Positions 6,001 through 10,587 of a stretch of 10,587 nucleotides of DNA are shown here, piece after piece; the stretch's first letter is position 1; every line of letters begins with the position of its first letter. This DNA is from Chloroflexota bacterium. GTDB taxonomy: Bacteria; Chloroflexota; Dehalococcoidia; SM23-28-2; RBG-16-64-32. The DNA lies in the NCBI GenBank assembly GCA_022564695.1, contig JADFKX010000060.1, positions 1 through 10,587 on the forward strand. The letters are read 5' to 3'. The position numbers and the translations under genes were made by a program. The notes beneath the pieces were generated by a model that ran no database searches, was not told where the DNA came from, and saw nothing but the letters and a program-made list of their open reading frames with translations.

Positions 6001-7413
6001 GTGAGCCCGGATCGCCTGCCATTCGAGCGACCGCCGCGGCCGGGCGAGGAAGAGCCCGAGGCGCGTAAAGGCCGGCGCTTCAACCGCTTCCTCATCTTGG
6101 GCATTGCCATATTCACTGTCGCCGCCTTCTACGTCCTCCTCATCGTAGTGACCATCGCCGACGATATCTTTCTCCCCGGCAACGAGTTCAAGATTGGGAT
6201 TGACCTCCCCGGGGTGGACAGCGGCGAGAACCCTGAGGTGGCCGACATCAACCAACGGATCAACATTGTGTTTCTCGGTCTGGACCGCCGGCTGGGCGTG
6301 CCGGAGAACACTGCGTCCCGCACAGACTCCGTGTTCGTCCTCACCATCGATCCGTTCAGCAAGACGGCCGGAGTCCTCTCAATTCCCCGCGATCTGCTGG
6401 TGGAGATACCGGACGGCTCAGGCGGCTACTTTACGGATCGTATTAACGTTGTCTGGGAGACGGGCGAGTTTGTTTACGATGGGTACGACGGAGGGGGGCC
6501 GGGCCTGGTCAAGGACACCATCGAGCATAACTTTGGTATCCCCATCGACAACTACGTGATCCTGGACTTCGCGGACTTTATCGATCTGGTGGACGAGGTT
6601 GGGGGCATTGAGATAGACGTGCCGGAGTACGTGGCCGATTTCGACTACACGGAATACGCAGAGTCTGGCGGCTACGCCGTAGAGTTTCTTGAGGGTCCGG
6701 AGCACATGGATGGGCAGAGGGCCCTGGCCTACGCTCGCATTCGCAAGGGCTCCAACGACTTCAAGCGTATAGAGCGCCAACAGTTGGTGATCCAGGCAAC
6801 GGCTGACAAGGCCTTCAGCCTGGATTTGCTCTTTGATCCAGCTAAGGCCCTGGACCTCTACGGCAAATTCAAGAACGCTGTGCAATCAGACATCAGCGAT
6901 CTGCGCGTCCCGGGGCTGGCGAGGCTGGCGCAGCAGGTGGGTAGTGACAACATCCGAATGATCTCTCTGGCCAGCGCCACTTATCCCTGCGGCAGCAGCT
7001 GCCCGGGCGCCGTCTTGCTTGCCGATTGGGACAAGGTAGAGGAGCTGAAGGCGCAGGTGTTCGCGGACGGGAAGATCCAGGCGGAGGGGGCGCTGGTTGA
7101 GCTCCAGAACGGGACCGACCAGCAGAACCTAGCCGAGGAGTTCGCAAGCCTTTTACGAAGGCAGGGCATCTCCGAACAAGACCTGCTGCTGAGCGATGCT
7201 GTCTCCGTCCGAAGTCGGACGCTGATAGTGGACCTGAGCGGCAAGGAGTACACAGCGCAGAAGCTGGCGGAGTGGCTGAACCTCCCCGACGACAGGATCA
7301 TCGATGTCTCCGATCCCGCCGCCGCCAGCTTCACCGGGTCCACAGGCGATATCGTCGTGGTCCTCGGCTCCGACGCCCGCCTAACAACGGCCGTCCTCCC
7401 GGCGGGGAACTAG
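6001..7413 (+). CDS. LytR-CpsA-Psr (LCP) family cell-wall glycopolymer ligase with LytR_C domain
   Basis: The 470-residue protein has a basic cytoplasmic N-terminus, one membrane segment at about residues 29-52 (FLILGIAIFTVAAFYVLLIV) and an extracellular LCP domain. Key motifs are NIVFLGLDRR (88-97), RTDSVFVLTIDP (107-118), KTAGVLSIPRDLLVEIP (121-137), GGIEIDVP (201-208) and DGQRALAYARIRKGSNDFKRIERQ (237-260), which together hold the conserved arginines and acidic residues that bind the polyprenyl-pyrophosphate and metal. Residues about 362-458 form the LytR_C domain. Family knowledge: LCP proteins move glycopolymers from undecaprenyl carriers to peptidoglycan. The exact substrate cannot be read from sequence. 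The start is GTG at 6001 with GGGGAG about 10 nt upstream; upstream ATG and GTG codons are out of frame. No convincing terminator follows in the 67-nt convergent gap. Confidence 0.94.
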   Translation: MSPDRLPFERPPRPGEEEPEARKGRRFNRFLILGIAIFTVAAFYVLLIVVTIADDIFLPGNEFKIGIDLPGVDSGENPEVADINQRINIVFLGLDRRLGVPENTASRTDSVFVLTIDPFSKTAGVLSIPRDLLVEIPDGSGGYFTDRINVVWETGEFVYDGYDGGGPGLVKDTIEHNFGIPIDNYVILDFADFIDLVDEVGGIEIDVPEYVADFDYTEYAESGGYAVEFLEGPEHMDGQRALAYARIRKGSNDFKRIERQQLVIQATADKAFSLDLLFDPAKALDLYGKFKNAVQSDISDLRVPGLARLAQQVGSDNIRMISLASATYPCGSSCPGAVLLADWDKVEELKAQVFADGKIQAEGALVELQNGTDQQNLAEEFASLLRRQGISEQDLLLSDAVSVRSRTLIVDLSGKEYTAQKLAEWLNLPDDRIIDVSDPAAASFTGSTGDIVVVLGSDARLTTAVLPAGN

Positions 7414-7480
7414 CTCAACTACTGCGCCAGCTTCTCAGTATTCTGTTTTTCGCGCGCTTAGCGCGGGTCTGCGGCTCGCT

Positions 7481-7825
7481 CTAGGCCTGGCCGAACCAGC
7501 TACCCATCTGCATGAGGACGCCCATGTCACCGGTAAAGGTGAACTGACCGCTCATGAAGGCGGTAGCGCCGTCCAGCTCGCGGCGAAGGATCTTCAGCCA
7601 GATGTCGGACGCGGAGTTGATGGTGACGGTGGCGTCGTCCGTCTCCCCCTCCTCGATGGTGCACTTGCCGTCGCCGACCTTGCAGATCCAGTTGCCGGCC
7701 TCATCGCCGGTGAACTTGTACTGAATCGTGGCGGTCACCCCGGCGGCTTTGTCAGGCTGGAAAGCTTCGGGCGTGCGCTCCATAGCCTCCCTGATGGTGT
7801 TGGGTAGTTCCTGCTCTTGGGTCAT
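7481..7825 (-). CDS. SCP2 sterol-binding domain protein
   Basis: The 114-residue single-domain protein resembles the SCP2 fold. It has an N-terminal helix (NTIREAMERTPEAF), strands around ATIQYKFTGDEAGNWICKV, then DATVTINSASDIWLKILRRELDGATAFMSGQFTFTGDMGVLMQMGS, which contains the family's D-x-x-x-x-(hydrophobic)-L-x-G-x-x-x-x-x-A-(F/Y)-x-x-G-x-(hydrophobic)-x-(hydrophobic)-x-G-D pattern. SCP2 domains bind hydrophobic ligands such as lipids and acyl-CoAs in a cavity; the ligand here is unknown. There is no signal peptide, so it is cytosolic. It has one of the best ribosome binding sites in the window: AAGGAGGT four bases before the ATG. It lies 53 nt downstream of the dehydrogenase on the same strand and is probably co-transcribed. 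Confidence 0.9.
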   Translation of the reverse strand: MTQEQELPNTIREAMERTPEAFQPDKAAGVTATIQYKFTGDEAGNWICKVGDGKCTIEEGETDDATVTINSASDIWLKILRRELDGATAFMSGQFTFTGDMGVLMQMGSWFGQA

Positions 7826-7851
7826 TTGGACCTCCTTCTTCTAGTTCTAGC

Positions 7852-7873
7852 GTTTGCTAAGCTAGAGCAAAAC
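7852..7873 (-). other. Intercistronic hairpin between dehydrogenase and SCP2 genes
   Basis: On the minus strand GTTTTGCT and AGCAAAC pair around the loop CTAGCTT (7 bp with one bulged T). No U-run follows it, so it is not an intrinsic terminator. It could stabilise or separate the two messages. The surrounding 42 bp holds four CTAG tetranucleotides. Confidence 0.35.
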
Positions 7874-7878
7874 CCGCA

Positions 7879-8907
7879 CTAGAATATCACCAAAGACTTC
7901 AATCCGTCCATACCCATACGCGATTCGTAGGCTTTTGTCCCTTCTTCAATCGGGAAACGGTGGGTGTTTACCTGCGCTGCCTGGGGGATGATGGTGAGCA
8001 ACTGGAGGGCGCGCCGGTACTGATCCGGCGTGGCGTTCTGGCTGCCGGTGATGTTGATCTCGCTGTAGTGGATGACGTTGGGGTCCAGGGCGACGGAGCT
8101 GTTGGGCGGGAACCCGCCGAACAGGTTGACCGTCCCCTGACGCCGCACTGCGGCCAGGGCGGGCTCCACCAGCGCCGGCACGCCTGTAGTAACGACGACG
8201 GCGTCCACTCCCAGACCATCGCTGGCGTCCAGTACGGCCGTCTGGATGTCGTCCCGCGCAGGGTCGAGGGTGAGGCTGGCGCCGAACCGTTTGGCTTGTT
8301 GGAGACGACCCTGGTTCACTTCACTGACGATGACCGTGGCGGCGCCCAGGGCACGGGCCAGCATCAGGTGGAGGAGGCCCATGGGGCCGGCGCCCAGCAG
8401 GAGGAGCGATCCTCCCGGCGGCAGGTGGCACGCCTCCAGCGAATTGAGGACGCAGGCCAGCGGCTCCGTGAGGGTGGCTACGTCCGAAGGCAGCCCCTCC
8501 GGCACTGGAAACACGTGACCGAGGGAAACGATGGAGGCGGGTACGAGAAGCAGCTCGGCCAGGCCGCCGTTCTCGTCGTAGCCCAGGGTGGTGCGCTTCA
8601 AGCAGCGGTTACGCAGACCGCGCAGGCAGTAGAAGCAGCGGCCACAGGCGATGATTGGGCAGAGAGCCACGCGCTGCCCCTTCGCCAGGCCGTCGACGCC
8701 TTCGCCGAGTTCGGCGATGACGCCGACGTTCTCGTGGCCGGGTATGACGCCGATCCTGGCTTCCTTCTCTCCCTTGTAGACGCGGATATCGGATTGGCAG
8801 AGGCCGGTCGCTTCCATACGCAGAAGCAGCTCGCCGGGGCCGGGTTGGGGATCGGGTACCGACTCCACGCGGACGTCACCGGGGCCGTAGAAGACGCAGG
8901 CCTTCAC
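7879..8907 (-). CDS. Zinc-dependent medium-chain alcohol/polyol dehydrogenase
   Basis: The 342-residue protein is a full-length medium-chain dehydrogenase. The catalytic zinc ligands are C37 (ATGLCQSD), H58 with E59 (PGHE), and probably E148 (TEPL). The structural zinc site is C88, C91, C94 and C102 (CGRCFYCLRGLRNRC). The Rossmann motif LGAGPMG (171-177) is followed by an acidic E196 at the end of the second strand (VIVSEVN), which favours NAD over NADP. The C-terminal half contains DAVVVTTG and LFGGFPP. It looks closest to the sorbitol/threonine dehydrogenase subgroup; the substrate cannot be named. The GTG at 8907 gives a start that fits the family (MKACVFYGPG-like) but no good Shine-Dalgarno is visible. 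A five-codon ATG frame (8917) ends over this GTG. It probably forms an operon with the SCP2 gene. Confidence 0.92.
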   Translation of the reverse strand: MKACVFYGPGDVRVESVPDPQPGPGELLLRMEATGLCQSDIRVYKGEKEARIGVIPGHENVGVIAELGEGVDGLAKGQRVALCPIIACGRCFYCLRGLRNRCLKRTTLGYDENGGLAELLLVPASIVSLGHVFPVPEGLPSDVATLTEPLACVLNSLEACHLPPGGSLLLLGAGPMGLLHLMLARALGAATVIVSEVNQGRLQQAKRFGASLTLDPARDDIQTAVLDASDGLGVDAVVVTTGVPALVEPALAAVRRQGTVNLFGGFPPNSSVALDPNVIHYSEINITGSQNATPDQYRRALQLLTIIPQAAQVNTHRFPIEEGTKAYESRMGMDGLKSLVIF

Positions 8908-8969
8908 AGCGCTGTCATGGCGTTCTAAGGGGCGCGGCCGGTGGTTGAGGTCACTGGGAGGGCGAAAGG

Positions 8970-8975
8970 ATCATA
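8970..8975 (-). promoter_or_regulatory. Possible -10 box for the dehydrogenase-SCP2 pair
   Basis: TATGAT on the minus strand matches five of six -10 bases and lies about 63 nt before the dehydrogenase GTG. No good -35 is found 16-18 bp upstream, so an activator may be needed or the match may be chance. The rest of the gap between rpsT and the dehydrogenase (8908-9094) shows no gene or clear terminator. Confidence 0.35.
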
Positions 8976-9094
8976 CCACCCGATATTGAGGTAGGACGGA
9001 GAGGCTGTGGGGCGGATATCAACGAGGATGGAGTTTACTTTGGCGGAGGCGACCATGAATTGACTTCGCCAGCAGCGATGCGGGGAGCGTGCGA

Positions 9095-9454
9095 CTACTT
9101 TTTGGCCTTCTTCGCCCTACTGGCCTTGGACTTGGCAGTCTTCGTCTGGCGCTGCTTCGGTTTCTCGGCCTCCGCTGGGGAGGCCTGGACGGCGGCCACG
9201 GCGGCGTTGTACTTCAGCACCAGGCGTGACTTACGTCGCGCGGCGGCGTTGGCGTGAATCACGCCTTTCTTGTCGGCCCGGTCCAGGTTGCTGAGCGCGG
9301 CGCGGACGGCCAGGCGTGCGGCCTCAGGGTCGCCAGCGGCGATGGCGGTCTCGGCCTTCTTGACGATTGTCCTGGTGGCGCTGCGCACCATACGGTTGCG
9401 CAGACGATGTTTCAGGGACTGACGGTGGGCTTTTTCGGCGGATCGAGTAGCCAA
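9095..9454 (-). CDS. rpsT: 30S ribosomal protein S20 with basic C-terminal tail
   Basis: From the TTG at 9454 the 119-residue product has the S20 pattern: RSAEKAHRQSLKHRLRNRMV, then RTIVKKAETAIAAGDPEAA, then ALSNLDRADKKGVIHANAAA and RRKSRLVLKYN. S20 binds 16S rRNA early in small-subunit assembly. The usual protein ends near that last segment at about 85-90 residues. This one continues for about 35 more, ending in a Lys/Ala-rich stretch (KTAKSKASRAKKAKK). The TTG is preferred because AAGGAGG lies 4-5 nt before it and the family alignment begins there. The frame is open upstream to 9613 but that part does not resemble S20. In E. coli, rpsT also starts with UUG, which is tied to its autoregulation; the same may apply here. 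Confidence 0.94.
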   Translation of the reverse strand: MATRSAEKAHRQSLKHRLRNRMVRSATRTIVKKAETAIAAGDPEAARLAVRAALSNLDRADKKGVIHANAAARRKSRLVLKYNAAVAAVQASPAEAEKPKQRQTKTAKSKASRAKKAKK

Positions 9455-9484
9455 TTCTCCTCCTTGGCAGTAGCGGGCAGATTT

Positions 9485-9514
9485 ATGATACGGGTCGGGG
9501 TCTAAGTTTGTCCA
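9485..9514 (-). promoter_or_regulatory. Promoter of rpsT
   Basis: TGGACA (9514-9509), an 18-bp spacer and TATCAT (9490-9485) on the minus strand match five of six bases in each box. The transcript would begin near 9478, leaving a leader of only about 25 nt with the Shine-Dalgarno inside it. Confidence 0.65.
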
Positions 9515-9623
9515 GCCTGCCGTTGCAGGGCGCGAACGTCGGACTAGGTGGGCCAATTTTCGGCTGGAGGGAATGGGACCGCGTTTTTCACGTGAATAAT
9601 TTAAGGAGAGCAATAATCTATCA

Positions 9624-9652
9624 TTGATTTTCTTGACATCACCTTCTATAAT
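9624..9652 (+). promoter_or_regulatory. Strong promoter of the zinc-ribbon gene
   Basis: TTGATT (9624-9629), a 17-bp spacer and a perfect TATAAT (9647-9652) lie in an AT-rich stretch (about 9590-9655) that contrasts with the GC-rich genes around it and could act as an UP element. A perfect TTGACA at 9633-9638 lies only 8 bp from the -10, too close to serve as its -35. Confidence 0.8.
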
Positions 9653-9715
9653 GTGTCCACTCTGTCATCCCTACAGGCCAGCCACTACTGTCGCCTAGCC
9701 GATAGGAGAGCGCCC

Positions 9716-10099
9716 GTGCCGAACGTAGACAAAGCGCTAGTCTGCCGCGATTGCGGCGCCAGTTTCACGTTCACGGCAGGTGAGCAGGCGTTCTACGCCA
9801 GCCGCAGCCTTATGAACGAGCCCGGACGCTGCCCCATCTGTCGCAGCGCCCGCAAGGCGGGGGGCTCCGGATCTCCGTTCGGCGATGGTTACGTCCATTA
9901 CGGGCCTTTCGCCAGCTTCGGCGGCCGGACGCCGAGACAGATGCATCCGGCAGTCTGCGCCCAATGTGACCAGATGACGGAGGTGCCGTTCCTCCCCAGG
10001 GGGGATCGACCCGTATACTGCTCCGACTGCTTTAACAGGATCCGACAGGCCGCGGGTCAGCCGGAGGCCGGCTCCGGCAGGGTTCATCGCTCGCCCTAG
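9716..10099 (+). CDS. Small protein with two zinc-ribbon domains
   Basis: The 127-residue protein has eight cysteines in four CxxC pairs. The first ribbon is C10/C13 (VCRDCGASFTFTAGEQAFY) with C39/C42 (RCPICRSARK). The second is C81/C84 (CAQCDQMTEVPFLPRGDRPV) with C102/C105 (YCSDCF). The two sequences match known small zinc-ribbon families found together in many bacteria, of unknown function; nucleic acid or protein binding is likely. A Gly/Ser-rich linker joins them. There is no signal or membrane segment. I place the start at GTG 9716, with AGGAG 8 nt upstream. An earlier GTG at 9653 directly follows the -10 box of the promoter and cannot be in the message. It lies between its own promoter and the ileS leader and is probably a single-gene unit. 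Confidence 0.88.
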   Translation: MPNVDKALVCRDCGASFTFTAGEQAFYASRSLMNEPGRCPICRSARKAGGSGSPFGDGYVHYGPFASFGGRTPRQMHPAVCAQCDQMTEVPFLPRGDRPVYCSDCFNRIRQAAGQPEAGSGRVHRSP

Positions 10100-10109
10100 G
10101 CTACCGCGT

Positions 10110-10138
10110 TTGACGCGATAACGCTCTCTCGCTACACT
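10110..10138 (+). promoter_or_regulatory. Promoter of the T-box/ileS transcript
   Basis: TTGACG (10110-10115), a 17-bp spacer and TACACT (10133-10138) form a good sigma70-type promoter. The start point near 10145 lies just before the T-box Stem I. The -35 overlaps a small palindrome CGCG-TTTGA-CGCG (10106-10118), which could be an operator or chance. Confidence 0.75.
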
Positions 10139-10160
10139 GAGGCTCACAACCGAAGATTAA

Positions 10161-10447
10161 GGCGAGGACGGAGATGAGTAGGGCGCCGCGGGCCGGCCAG
10201 CGAGTCCGGATCGGTGCAAGCGGATACGGAACCAGCGTTCGAAAATCACTCCTGAGCCGCCGACCGAACGGCGCGGCGCAGCCGCCCCCAGTAGGCTCGG
10301 ACGGAGGCCACCGTTAACGAAGGCAGGGGCATCACAGCCGCCGGGGGCGGGAACGTGCTCCGAAATGAGTGCCCCGATGAGCATCGGGGAATACAGGGTG
10401 GTACCGCGGGCCCCAAGGCTCGTCCCTCAAGGGACGGGCCTCTTGAT
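10161..10447 (+). promoter_or_regulatory. T-box riboswitch, isoleucine-specific
   Basis: Stem I begins with GGCG (10161-10164), which pairs with CGCC (10258-10261), and GGAG (10170-10173), which pairs with CTCC (10249-10252). G.A-type mismatches between them fit the usual kink-turn. AGTA (10177-10180) fits the S-turn facing the specifier loop GAAAATCA, whose codon ATC (10245-10247) codes isoleucine. CGGTGCAAGCGG is the distal loop. Stem III is CCCCGAT-GAGC-ATCGGGG (10372-10389). The T-box AGGGTGGTACCGCGG (10395-10409) presents TGGT to pair with the ACCA end of uncharged tRNA. AGGG pairs with CCCT (10424-10427) and GCGGGCC (10406-10412) with GGCTCGT (10417-10423) to form the antiterminator. 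Family knowledge: uncharged tRNA-Ile stabilises that form and raises ileS expression. Confidence 0.95.
10417..10440 (+). terminator. T-box-controlled intrinsic terminator before ileS
   Basis: GGCTCGTCCC and GGGACGGGCC pair over 10 bp (one G-U) around the loop TCAA. They use the same GGCTCGTCCC strand that the antiterminator needs, so the two folds exclude each other. The tail TCTTGATTTAT is U-rich but interrupted. Confidence 0.88.
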
Positions 10448-10470
10448 TTATGGCGATGAGGTTAGAAGCT

Positions 10471-10587
10471 ATGTTCAAGCCGGTCGATAGCAGAGCCAGC
10501 TTCCCGGAGATGGAGAAGCGCATCCTCCAGCTCTGGAAGGAGCGCGACGTCATGCGCAGGAGTGTCGAGGAACGGCCGGAGGACCGC
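10471..10587 (+). CDS. ileS: Isoleucyl-tRNA synthetase, N-terminal part (runs off window)
   Basis: Thirty-nine codons are present: MFKPVDSRASFPEMEKRILQ, then LWKERDVMRRSVEERPEDR. The FP-x-ME-x-x-IL-x-LW-K-E pattern is the usual start of class I IleRS, which charges tRNA-Ile; the HIGH and KMSKS motifs lie beyond the window. The Ile-specific T-box upstream confirms the call. Three in-frame ATGs exist (10450, 10456, 10471). I chose 10471 because the family begins MFK-x-V and GAGGT lies 8 nt upstream, while the other two have no ribosome binding site. Confidence 0.93.
   Translation, partial: MFKPVDSRASFPEMEKRILQLWKERDVMRRSVEERPEDR

Noticed and set aside
7453..7465. Hairpin CGCGC-TTA-GCGCG near TTTTT as terminator for the convergent LCP and SCP2 genes
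   Set aside because: The T-run lies upstream of the stem on the plus strand and reads as A on the minus strand, so it cannot be an intrinsic terminator in either direction.
9455..9613. Upstream extension of rpsT to 172 residues
   Set aside because: It crosses the rpsT promoter and Shine-Dalgarno and has no similarity to S20.
9653..9715. Earlier GTG start for the zinc-ribbon gene
   Set aside because: It lies immediately after the TATAAT box, before the expected transcription start; the GTG at 9716 has a good Shine-Dalgarno.
10157..10553. Minus-strand open frames across the ileS leader
   Set aside because: The region is fully explained by the T-box RNA and ileS on the plus strand.

Overview
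The window is a slice of a GC-rich bacterial chromosome carrying ordinary housekeeping and cell-envelope genes. There is no phage, insertion sequence, CRISPR array, tRNA or rRNA. My best guess for the host is a Chloroflexota bacterium, possibly a Dehalococcoidia relative. This is inferred from the style of the two lipoproteins, the acidic Cys/Asp repeat inserted in the first one, the small double zinc-ribbon protein, and a T-box in front of ileS. It is not proven. Only three of twelve genes clearly start with ATG; most use GTG or TTG.

Left block (1-4460, minus strand). In transcription order this block holds a soluble lytic transglycosylase lipoprotein, then rpmH, rnpA and yidD, then a PQQ-type beta-propeller lipoprotein that runs off the left edge. 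rpmH has a near-ideal sigma70 promoter of its own (TTGACC, 17 bp, TATAAT). rpmH-rnpA-yidD is the conserved bacterial block. Its usual neighbours dnaA and yidC are absent from the window, replaced on the two sides by the transglycosylase and the propeller lipoprotein. Both lipoproteins have a convincing lipoprotein signal peptide but no ATG, GTG or TTG in frame in front of it.

Middle block (4460-7413, plus strand). Alanine racemase (alr) is followed by a LytR-CpsA-Psr phosphotransferase. With the transglycosylase these make a peptidoglycan-themed cluster: one gene removes wall, one supplies D-alanine, one attaches glycopolymers. The transglycosylase and alr diverge from a region where two predicted promoters overlap at their -10 boxes.

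Right block (7481-10587). A zinc-dependent medium-chain dehydrogenase and a small SCP2 lipid-binding protein lie on the minus strand, apparently as a pair. They are preceded, also on the minus strand, by rpsT (ribosomal protein S20) with its own promoter, a UUG start and a basic C-terminal tail. On the plus strand an AT-rich intergenic stretch with a strong promoter drives a double zinc-ribbon protein. Next comes a complete T-box riboswitch with an AUC specifier codon, promoter and mutually exclusive antiterminator and terminator, leading into the first 39 codons of ileS.

No wholly new system is visible. The points most worth checking are the two lipoprotein genes without ordinary starts, the acidic repeat inside a propeller blade, and the overlapping promoters of the wall-degrading and wall-building genes.
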